Of a stretch of 37,779 nucleotides of DNA, positions 1 to 5,103 are shown piece by piece. Made by a program: the position numbers and the translations under genes. Source of the DNA: Treponema sp. (lineage in GTDB: Bacteria > Spirochaetota > Spirochaetia > Treponematales > Treponemataceae); contig JAKSTI010000019.1 in assembly GCA_024402665.1 (NCBI GenBank), forward strand, positions 1-37,779, read 5' to 3'. The first letter of the stretch is position 1. Every line of letters starts with the position of its first letter. Below the pieces are notes generated by a model that was not told where the DNA came from, made no database searches, and saw only the letters and a program-made list of their open reading frames with translations.

Positions 1-38
1 GTTTTTGCCAGTCACTGTCTTCCTTCCCGTATTTTCAT
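1..38. repeat. 3' part of structured tandem element, unit 0 (cut by window edge)
   Basis: The window opens inside a copy of the element seen complete at 135-270. It shows the T-run followed by GCC (2-9), the conserved CTTCCTTCCC (19-28) and the closing arm GTATTTTCAT (29-38), in the same order as in unit 1. The bases between (10-18) differ from the other units, as expected if they are the 3' arm of a unit-specific stem whose 5' arm lies outside the window. The array therefore continues to the left. Confidence 0.7.
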
Positions 39-48
39 AAATTAAATT

Positions 49-372
49 TTGACATCTAGTAGATGTCAATTTATAAATAAATATCTCAATTTGACATTCA
101 CTAGATGTCATTTCTGATAAATCATTTTTGATCTATGAAAATACTACCAGTCAGGAAGAGGATGGTAAAACCGCTAGGTACCGTCGCTACATGCAAAGCC
201 CTGCAAGGAAACTATCTTTCAGGGCTTTGAATGTTTTTTCCAACCTCTTCCTTCCTTCCCGTATTTTCATAAATTAATTTTGACATCTACTAGATGTCAA
301 TCTACCAATTTTGACATTCACTAGATGTCAAATCCATTTATTTTCATAAATTTGACATTCACTAGATGTCAA
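49..372. repeat. five copies of a ~21-bp TTGACAT..ATGTCAA palindrome
   Basis: Near-identical inverted repeats lie at 49-69, 91-110, 280-300, 311-331 and 352-372. Each has arms TTGACAT and ATGTCAA around a 7-base centre. Copies at 49 and 280 have a longer perfect or near-perfect palindrome (arm TTGACATCTA); the other three share the centre TCACTAG. Two copies precede unit 1 and three precede unit 2 of the structured element, so they fill the spacers between units. The left arm contains a perfect -35 hexamer TTGACA. In the copy nearest each unit it is followed after 18-19 bases by GATAAA, so the sites could be operators overlapping promoters. I see no further copies in the window. Confidence 0.85.
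135..270. repeat. structured tandem element, unit 1 (complete)
   Basis: The unit is closed by ATGAAAATAC (135-144) and its exact complement GTATTTTCAT (261-270). Inside, AGGAAGAGG (153-161) pairs with CCTCTTCCT (244-252). The stem continues through 163-165/240-242 and AAAA (167-170) with the T-run (235-238). The apical part carries AAAACCGCT, GTCGCTAC and a perfect 10-bp hairpin CAAAGCCCTG (194-203)/CAGGGCTTTG (220-229) with a 16-base loop containing GGAAACTATC. Unit 2 keeps the loop and linkers but has different bases in both inner stems. No credible protein is encoded. It may be a structured RNA gene or a folded DNA site; the strand is unknown. Confidence 0.75.
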
Positions 373-394
373 TTTGATAAATCATTTTTGATAT

Positions 395-520
395 ATGAAA
401 ATACTACCAGTCTGCCAAAGACTGTCAAAACCGCTCCGTATGTCGCTACACGTGCAGAGCGGTATGGAAACTATCATTCCGCTCAGCAAGTGTTTTTGCC
501 AGCCTTCGTCTTCATTTTCT
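395..520. repeat. structured tandem element, unit 2 (last copy)
   Basis: It begins with ATGAAAATACTACCAGTC exactly as unit 1 does, then keeps AAAACCGCT, GTCGCTAC, GGAAACTATC and TGTTTTT. The apical hairpin is GAGCGG (457-462)/CCGCTC (479-484), extended by GC/GC across one mismatch, again with a 16-base loop. The larger stem, about 418-430 with 494-506, pairs with two mismatches. The outer closing arm GTATTTTCAT is missing or degenerate on the right. The element ends against the stop codon of the leftward PIN-domain gene at 521, so the array boundary and the toxin-antitoxin module abut. Confidence 0.7.
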
Positions 521-964
521 TTATTTTCCAGACGAATACTCCTTGAAAAAAGCATCAATAAATTCTTTTGGGGTATAAACTTTTACTTCGGCGCCTTCAT
601 AGTCTTTTTTGTTTCTTGTGATAATGCAGTCGGCATTACTTTCAACTGCACATTCGTTCTGGAGGCAATCTTCAAAGTCTTTAAAATCGCTGCGAAAAAG
701 GGCGGCACGAAGCTTTTGTTCATCTACAGAAGAAATAGTAAAATATGCAAAAAGTGATAACAGCAAATTTCTTCGTTGTGCATCTGTATATCCTTTACGC
801 AATATATAAAAAATATTTGTTATAGAATGAGCCGCTATTATTCCCGTTATTTTACCAGAACTGCATAAATCAAAAACTTTTTTTGAATCATCAAAAAATT
901 CTTCCCGTTCACAAAGAACATCGATTAAGATATTAGTATCAATCAACAAGGCCATATTTTTCAT
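521..964 (-). CDS. PIN-domain toxin (VapC-like ribonuclease)
   Basis: This is a 147-residue PIN-domain protein, the usual size for VapC-like toxins, which cut RNA using acidic residues that bind metal. The first acidic site is visible in LLIDTN (Asp9). The later ones fit the SDFKDFEDCLQ stretch near residues 92-102 and the ADCIITRNKKDY motif near residue 111, the typical PIN order. Its start overlaps the end of the upstream XRE gene by 26 bases (17 if Met4 is the start). The pair should therefore be co-transcribed and translationally coupled, with the DNA-binding partner first. The RNA target cannot be told from sequence. The gene ends exactly where the structured repeat array begins. Confidence 0.85.
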   Translation of the reverse strand: MKNMALLIDTNILIDVLCEREEFFDDSKKVFDLCSSGKITGIIAAHSITNIFYILRKGYTDAQRRNLLLSLFAYFTISSVDEQKLRAALFRSDFKDFEDCLQNECAVESNADCIITRNKKDYEGAEVKVYTPKEFIDAFFKEYSSGK

Positions 965-1481
965 CTAATGCCTCCATCAATGCTTTTTTATAATATGGGT
1001 CATCATCATCAAATGTAAACGGCTTAACTTTTTCCCGAATAATTTTTTTAATATTTTCCCAGGCCTCTTTTTTACGTTTTAAAACTTCTTCTTCATCTTC
1101 AACAATAATTTTAAATCGCTGACCTTTTGTAAACTTAAAATTCGCATCACTAACCCGAATAGTATTTCCATCAAACCAGGCATCATAAGTTTTTCCTTTT
1201 AATGAAGAATATAAAGGAGCTGGCTCTGTAACAAAATCTGCATGGTTATGATCAATATTGTAGGAAACATCACTTTTTCCAGGCTGAGGCAGTTTATTTT
1301 CGTGAATGTAATCAGTTGAAACCTTGTAAAGAACAGCCATCTTTTCAATCATTTTTTCAGAAGGAGTAACACTTCCATTTTCATACTTAATATAAGACTG
1401 ACGTGTAATTCCAAGTTTTGTTGCAGCCTCATCCTGAGTAAATGAATTAAGCTGACGTAAATATTTAATTATCTCTTTCAT
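939..1481 (-). CDS. XRE-family antitoxin/regulator paired with the PIN toxin
   Basis: The 180-residue protein starts with a helix-turn-helix of the XRE/Cro type, about residues 1-60, including TQDEAATKLGITRQSYIKYE. A C-terminal part contains a short beta-rich stretch (AWFDGNTIRVSDANFKF) and a charged tail. The architecture and the overlap with the PIN gene point to an antitoxin that also represses its own operon. Two short palindromes just upstream (1503-1515 and 1528-1538) are natural operators. There is no Shine-Dalgarno sequence before the ATG; a good promoter ends 6 bases upstream, so the message is probably leaderless. The toxin-neutralising role is inferred from context. Confidence 0.8.
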   Translation of the reverse strand: MKEIIKYLRQLNSFTQDEAATKLGITRQSYIKYENGSVTPSEKMIEKMAVLYKVSTDYIHENKLPQPGKSDVSYNIDHNHADFVTEPAPLYSSLKGKTYDAWFDGNTIRVSDANFKFTKGQRFKIIVEDEEEVLKRKKEAWENIKKIIREKVKPFTFDDDDPYYKKALMEALDEKYGLVD

Positions 1482-1538
1482 GATTTTATAATAGCTTTAA
1501 AGTTACATTTTGTAAAGTAGTAGAATATACAAATTGTA
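1482..1538 (-). promoter_or_regulatory. promoter and operators of the XRE/PIN operon
   Basis: Reading leftward, TTTACA (1511-1516), a 17-base spacer, TATTAT (1488-1493) and 6 bases lead to the ATG at 1481, predicting a leaderless start. The -35 lies within the palindrome TTACATTTTGTAA (1503-1515). A second palindrome, TACAAATTGTA (1528-1538), sits 24 bases away centre to centre, on about the same helix face. This suits cooperative autorepression by the XRE protein. Confidence 0.65.
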
Positions 1539-1553
1539 AACTAAAATATGGCG

Positions 1554-1599
1554 AAAAAAAAATCCTCCACGAAGAAATTAATCTCCGCAAAGGATTTTT
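1554..1599 (-). terminator. rho-independent-like terminator after the nitroreductase gene
   Basis: AAAAATCCT (1558-1566) is complementary to AGGATTTTT (1591-1599). On the minus strand the stem runs into an uninterrupted T tract ending at 1554. It separates the nitroreductase gene from the XRE promoter immediately downstream. Confidence 0.55.
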
Positions 1600-1631
1600 C
1601 AAATGTATTTGTGATAAAAAATGTGATTCAC

Positions 1632-2153
1632 TTATTTGATGTAATATGTGTAATTTTCTTTTCTAGGTGCTGGGGACTGCAATTCTGCGGCTGCATATCC
1701 TAATGCACAGTGACCTATTCCTTCGTAATCGCCTTTTATACCTAAATCAGCAAGTATCTTTTTACCAAAGTCAGACTCAAATTCTTCCTTTGCTCTATGA
1801 ATCCAGATACTGTTTACACCCAAACTTTCGGCTGCATTCATAAGATTTCCCATTACCAAAGAACCGTCATATTTATATGTTACTACGTTCTTGTCGGCCA
1901 ATACGATTAAAATCACAGGAGCTCCATAGAATGGATCCATATCAGCACCCATTATTCTGGCATTTTCCTTAGAAATCTGATCTCTTACCTCTTTGTTTGT
2001 TACTGCTATGATGATTGGACTTTGTTTTCCCATACCTGTTGCAGCATATGTTCCTGCCTTGATGATTGCATCCAACTTATCCTGTTCAACCATATCAGGC
2101 TTAAATTTTCTGCAACTACGTCTTGTTTCTAATACCTTTAGTGTTTCATTCAT
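1632..2153 (-). CDS. nitroreductase-family protein
   Basis: A 173-residue FMN-dependent nitroreductase-like oxidoreductase. The family opening is clear (ETRRSCRKFKPD, residues 9-20, phosphate/FMN-binding Arg residues). It is followed by the helix-rich middle and the C-terminal CALGYAAAE segment typical of the small nitroreductases. These enzymes reduce nitro compounds, quinones or flavins with NAD(P)H; the substrate is not predictable here. A strong Shine-Dalgarno (AGGAGG) lies 8 bases before the ATG. The gene follows a small transporter gene by 46 bases on the same strand and may share its transcript. Family confidence is high, function only general. Confidence 0.88.
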   Translation of the reverse strand: MNETLKVLETRRSCRKFKPDMVEQDKLDAIIKAGTYAATGMGKQSPIIIAVTNKEVRDQISKENARIMGADMDPFYGAPVILIVLADKNVVTYKYDGSLVMGNLMNAAESLGVNSIWIHRAKEEFESDFGKKILADLGIKGDYEGIGHCALGYAAAELQSPAPRKENYTYYIK

Positions 2154-2199
2154 TATGATTTCCTCCTGTGCAACTAATATTATATACCATTCTGCCCAT

Positions 2200-2622
2200 T
2201 TATCTATTAATCAAAAACATTCCAATCAAACAGATAAAAACGCCTAAAACTTGTGTCCAGGAAATGTGCTCTTTATATAGAAACATTCCAACAAAAATTA
2301 ATGCAATTGCAAGAATTCCGTTTGTGACAGTTGCAAGTGTACTGACTTTCCAGCCCGCTTTGTATGCCTGAATAAATCCAACTTCAAGACCGGTGATTAC
2401 AATTCCAAGAACAACAGTTGCCCAGTTTGCCGGAGCCAGAGCTTTAAAAATATTCTGCCCCTTGCTGGTAATAAAGAAAGCCACAATAGAAACCAGAGTC
2501 GCCACACCATAAGTTACTGTCATAGAAGCATAAGTGTTCATTTGTGAAGGAACGCCCTTTGCACAAACCTGATACATAATATTAGAAAAAACGATAACCG
2601 CCAAAGGCCAAATATACTGCAT
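2200..2622 (-). CDS. small EamA/DMT-type membrane transporter
   Basis: The 140-residue protein has four hydrophobic segments (about residues 3-20, 35-55, 68-90, 97-138). It ends in a motif typical of the drug/metabolite transporter superfamily (SWTQVLGVFICLIGMFLI). The length is that of a half-size EamA or SMR-like protein, which works as a dimer in the inner membrane. It lies just upstream of the nitroreductase gene on the same strand, so the two could form a small detoxification unit, though that is inference. No Shine-Dalgarno is seen; a TTTAAT hexamer 6 bases before the ATG suggests leaderless expression. Confidence 0.75.
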   Translation of the reverse strand: MQYIWPLAVIVFSNIMYQVCAKGVPSQMNTYASMTVTYGVATLVSIVAFFITSKGQNIFKALAPANWATVVLGIVITGLEVGFIQAYKAGWKVSTLATVTNGILAIALIFVGMFLYKEHISWTQVLGVFICLIGMFLINR

Positions 2623-2680
2623 ATGAAAATTAAACTACAATTTACGATTTTGTTCCACTAGGGAATATTTATAATATTAT

Positions 2681-2715
2681 TTGATTTTAGTACTAAAAAG
2701 TAGTATCATAATTAT
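2681..2715 (+). promoter_or_regulatory. hicAB promoter with palindromic operator
   Basis: TTGATT (2681-2686), 17 bases, TATCAT (2704-2709), 6 bases, then the hicA ATG at 2716, so transcription should start at or next to the start codon. A perfect 14-bp palindrome, TTTTAGTACTAAAA (2685-2698), fills the spacer and touches the -35. It is a likely binding site for the HicB antitoxin. Confidence 0.65.
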
Positions 2716-2970
2716 ATGAATTCGAAACAAAAGAATACATATGAAATGATTTTTAAGGATCCTATTCAATCTAATATTGAATGGAGGGATATTGAAAATC
2801 TTTTATCAGCACTAGGAGCAACTATCTCAGAAGGAAATGGTTCACGCGTACGAATAGAGCTGAATGGTATAAGAGCTGTATTTCACCGACCACATCCAGA
2901 AAAAGTGACAGATAAAGGTGCAGTGAAATCGATGCGAAAATTTTTAGAAAATGCGGGGGTAAAAATATGA
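2716..2970 (+). CDS. hicA: HicA-family mRNA interferase toxin
   Basis: An 84-residue protein with the HicA double-stranded-RNA-binding-like fold. WRDIENLLSALGA is followed by GNGSRVRIELNG and the conserved HRPHPEK segment, which carries the catalytic histidine region, then the C-terminal VKSMRKFLENAGV helix. HicA toxins cleave mRNA until bound by HicB. This copy is slightly longer at the N terminus than the shortest family members. The stop codon overlaps the hicB start (ATGA at 2967-2970). No Shine-Dalgarno precedes the ATG, and the promoter position predicts a leaderless message. Confidence 0.92.
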   Translation: MNSKQKNTYEMIFKDPIQSNIEWRDIENLLSALGATISEGNGSRVRIELNGIRAVFHRPHPEKVTDKGAVKSMRKFLENAGVKI

Positions 2971-3308
2971 TGAATTATAAAGGATATGTTGGAAGTGTTG
3001 AATATGATGATGAAGCTCATATTTTTGCAGGCGAAGTAATAAATACAAAATCAGTAATTACTTTTCAGGGAACATCTGTTGAAGAATTGGAAAATGAATT
3101 TAAGGCTTCTGTAGATGATTATCTTGAATGGTGTAAGCAAGATGGTATTGAACCAGAAAAACCTTATTCTGGAAGATTTAATGTTCGAATTTCACCATCC
3201 TTCCATAGCCAAATTGCCATTGCCGCAAAAAAATTGAATATCTCATTAAACAGTTTTGTAGAAAAATCGCTAAAGGATGAAATTGCTTCAATGCATTTGA
3301 GTTATTAG
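2967..3308 (+). CDS. hicB: HicB-family antitoxin
   Basis: The 113-residue protein has the degenerate RNase H-like HicB fold in the first 70 residues (YKGYVGSVEYDDEAHIFAGEV, then FQGTSVEELENEFKASVDDYLEWC). The C terminus looks like a ribbon-helix-helix DNA-binding domain (GRFNVRISPSFHSQIAIAAK, then NSFVEKSLKDEI). It should neutralise HicA and repress the operon. The start overlaps the hicA stop by four bases, which implies translational coupling. The stop is followed by a good terminator hairpin. Confidence 0.92.
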   Translation: MMNYKGYVGSVEYDDEAHIFAGEVINTKSVITFQGTSVEELENEFKASVDDYLEWCKQDGIEPEKPYSGRFNVRISPSFHSQIAIAAKKLNISLNSFVEKSLKDEIASMHLSY

Positions 3309-3378
3309 AAGTGGATTCGTATTGCTTACTGAACTAGATTTTTGTGCTGATTAGGCCGATATATTGCAAAAGCGATAA

Positions 3379-3415
3379 AACCGATAGCCCTTTAACGGGC
3401 TATTGGTTACCTTTT
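3379..3415. terminator. terminator hairpin after hicAB
   Basis: AACCGATAGCCC (3379-3390) pairs with GGGCTATTGGTT (3397-3408), one G-T wobble, with a 6-base loop. The stem is followed by ACCTTTTATTT on the plus strand. It closes the hicAB transcript and may also stop leftward transcription from the lipoprotein genes. Confidence 0.65.
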
Positions 3416-3447
3416 ATTTACTTCCGGAGTTTCCACTGTTTGTTTTT

Positions 3448-3462
3448 ATGCCCGAAGGGCAT
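3448..3462. other. palindrome ATGCCC-GAA-GGGCAT just beyond the SUMF1 lipoprotein stop
   Basis: This is a perfect 6-bp inverted repeat with a 3-base loop, 11 bases past the stop codon of the leftward gene at 3474. It has no T-run on the minus strand, so it is a poor terminator. Its place right after the putative variable repeat matches the hairpin/cruciform reported downstream of variable repeats in known diversity-generating retroelements. That role is inferred. Confidence 0.5.
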
Positions 3463-3473
3463 TTAAAATTTAA

Positions 3474-3660
3474 TTAGAACTGGCACACAACACGGAAACC
3501 AATGTAGTGTGTCTGGTCGTAAGGGTTGCCGCCGTCACGGTAAGAAACAGCGCAGTAGTCTGCATTATCGCACTCACTACCGCCGCGGAAGACGCGGCTA
3601 GACGACGAACCCGACCAGGTGTCCTGGCACCATTCCCATACATTGCCACTCATGTCATGC
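3474..3660 (-). other. putative DGR variable repeat in the 3' end of the SUMF1 lipoprotein gene
   Basis: The last ~180 bases of the gene differ sharply in composition: 101 of 180 bases are G or C in 3481-3660 (hand count), against 47 of 120 in 3661-3780. Between 3504 and 3560, eleven codons are GAC, TAC, GGC, CAC or AAC, all of the form NNC reachable from AAC by changing only adenines. They are interspersed with unchanged framework codons (NP, IGFRVV). Adenine-directed change of AAC codons at the surface of a C-type-lectin fold is the hallmark of DGR variable regions. No template repeat or reverse transcriptase is present in the window. Confidence 0.5.
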
Positions 3661-4916
3661 AGTTCATAACCATTAGCAGCCTTTGTTCCAACATCATGTG
3701 TTTTGTGTCCACTGTTTTCTGAATACCATGCAACTTCATCAATATTATCGCTTCCGCTGTATTTATACTCTGCTCCACCTTTTGCTGCATATTCCCATTC
3801 AGCTTCTGTTGGAAGTCTGTAGCCGTTTGCATATGAACGGACAGTTGCCTTTTCTGCTTTTCCATTTCCACTACCAACAATTGTTGTGTTTGCAGTGTTT
3901 GTTCCACTTGAACCATAATTTTCTGCTTCTTTTAGGACACTTCCTTCATATTCATAAACAGGTATCAAACCAGCCTTTTCGCTGGCTGCATTACACCATA
4001 CAACTGCATCTCGCCAGCTTACACAGGTTACAGGTTGTTTGCTGTTTGCTGAAGGAGCAGCACCATTTGTTCCACTATCTCCTTCTCTTCCTAAATTTGC
4101 GAATACATATCCATTTTTTACTGCCCACTGATATACTTCATACCATTTTTCATAGGTAAGTTCTGTGTTAGAGATATAAAAAACCCTTGAATACCAGCCT
4201 GTAATTTTTACCATTGTGTCTGGTACTTCATAACTTACACTTGAAACAGCACTGTCATCCATTCCGGTTTTTATTGCAATTGCTTTAATTGTTACATTTG
4301 CTGTTACTCTTATTGCAGCAGTATATCTATATGTTGGTTCACCACCACCTGTTGTGTAGTAAATCGTTGCACCTTCTGTGGCACAACTGATTGTTACCTC
4401 TGTTCCGCTATTGACCACTCCTGCAGCAACGCTGAATTCTGGTGTTGCGACTGTTTCCCTTATATTTATATAACCACAAATACGACAAACACGTTTTTTT
4501 GTTCCATCGTTATTCGATATCCATTCATCATAAATGTGATATGATTTATCCTTTACCTCTGTGGTGTGAGGACATGTAGCTCTACACCAATGATAATATT
4601 CATCATACCCCCCATACACATCTTCAAATATATGAGGCTTACTTTCACTTACATAACCACATACACTACATTTATATTCCGTCCTACAATCAGATTCTTC
4701 TGTAGCAGCAGTTCCTCTCCATTCAAAACTATGCTCAGCTCGATCCTTAGCTTCATTATACCAGTCAGGATGGCCAGTAGGCATGTGGAAATGAGTATAA
4801 GCATCATAGGACCATTCTGTGTCATAAGTAAGAGAATAATCACCTGTACACCCAGCAATAAATCCTACTGTAATAATTCCTACAATCATCATAAGAATTT
4901 TAAAATTTTTTTTCAT
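3474..4916 (-). CDS. lipoprotein with Cys/His modules, chitobiase-C-like domain and SUMF1/C-type-lectin-fold domain (TvpA-like)
   Basis: A 480-residue lipoprotein: the signal peptide ends in a lipobox (GFIAGC, Cys23). About residues 40-155 hold His/Trp/Cys-rich modules with CxxC pairs (YKCSVCGY, RVCRICGY). About 158-232 is a chitobiase/beta-hexosaminidase C-terminal-like repeat (GATIYYTTGG, TVTIKAIA-type strands). From about 240 to the end is a formylglycine-generating-enzyme (SUMF1) fold, with RLPTEAEWEYAAKGG, SGNVWEWC and a C-terminal IGFRVV. It lacks the C-x4-C catalytic spacing of true FGE (here C-x5-C), so a binding rather than oxidase role is likely. The Shine-Dalgarno AAGGAG is well placed. 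The C-terminal codons suggest retroelement diversification, as known for T. denticola TvpA. It is probably displayed on the cell surface. Confidence 0.85.
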   Translation of the reverse strand: MKKNFKILMMIVGIITVGFIAGCTGDYSLTYDTEWSYDAYTHFHMPTGHPDWYNEAKDRAEHSFEWRGTAATEESDCRTEYKCSVCGYVSESKPHIFEDVYGGYDEYYHWCRATCPHTTEVKDKSYHIYDEWISNNDGTKKRVCRICGYINIRETVATPEFSVAAGVVNSGTEVTISCATEGATIYYTTGGGEPTYRYTAAIRVTANVTIKAIAIKTGMDDSAVSSVSYEVPDTMVKITGWYSRVFYISNTELTYEKWYEVYQWAVKNGYVFANLGREGDSGTNGAAPSANSKQPVTCVSWRDAVVWCNAASEKAGLIPVYEYEGSVLKEAENYGSSGTNTANTTIVGSGNGKAEKATVRSYANGYRLPTEAEWEYAAKGGAEYKYSGSDNIDEVAWYSENSGHKTHDVGTKAANGYELHDMSGNVWEWCQDTWSGSSSSRVFRGGSECDNADYCAVSYRDGGNPYDQTHYIGFRVVCQF

Positions 4917-4957
4917 TTTCTTCTCCTTAAAAAATTATTCCTATCAAAAATTTTTAA

Positions 4958-5062
4958 TTAACTATTTTCTATTTCTTCAACTATTTGCATTACATCAATC
5001 AGATAGTTTAATGTAGTGGTTTTTCCAGCATCACTGCTACCTTTTAAATCAATAATTTTCAT
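4958..5062 (-). pseudogene. 34-codon P-loop NTPase fragment
   Basis: A short frame starts at ATG 5062 behind a good Shine-Dalgarno (GAGGAAG) and encodes a beta strand (MKIIDLKG) followed by a Walker A motif, GSSDAGKTTT. It continues into a helix (LNYLIDVM) and stops after 34 codons. No Walker B or any other NTPase part follows before the next lipoprotein's ribosome site. It is most simply the surviving 5' end of a deleted ATPase gene, between two lipoprotein genes on the same strand. A genuine micro-ORF cannot be excluded because the start signals are intact. Confidence 0.5.
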
Positions 5063-5103
5063 TTTCTTCCTCACTCGATGTTCCTACGAATAACCATTAA
5101 TTT

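Noticed and set aside
181..490. GTCGCTAC...GGAAAC looks a little like a CRISPR direct repeat
   Set aside because: Only two copies about 260 bases apart, with variable stems inside the would-be repeat and no regular short spacers. No cas genes are present.
1..520. Integron attC sites as the explanation of the repeat array
   Set aside because: The position next to a toxin-antitoxin cassette fits, but I cannot find the inverse-core GTTRRRY / RYYYAAC pair at the ends of the folded unit. It is kept only as an open alternative in the finding.
325..757. Open frames on the plus strand at 325-546 and 395-757
   Set aside because: They run through the structured repeats and antisense to the PIN gene, have no ribosome site and encode no recognisable protein.
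3474..4916. True formylglycine-generating enzyme (sulfatase activator)
   Set aside because: It has the fold but the two C-terminal cysteines are spaced C-x5-C in a variable region. It is also an outer-facing lipoprotein with no sulfatase gene nearby.
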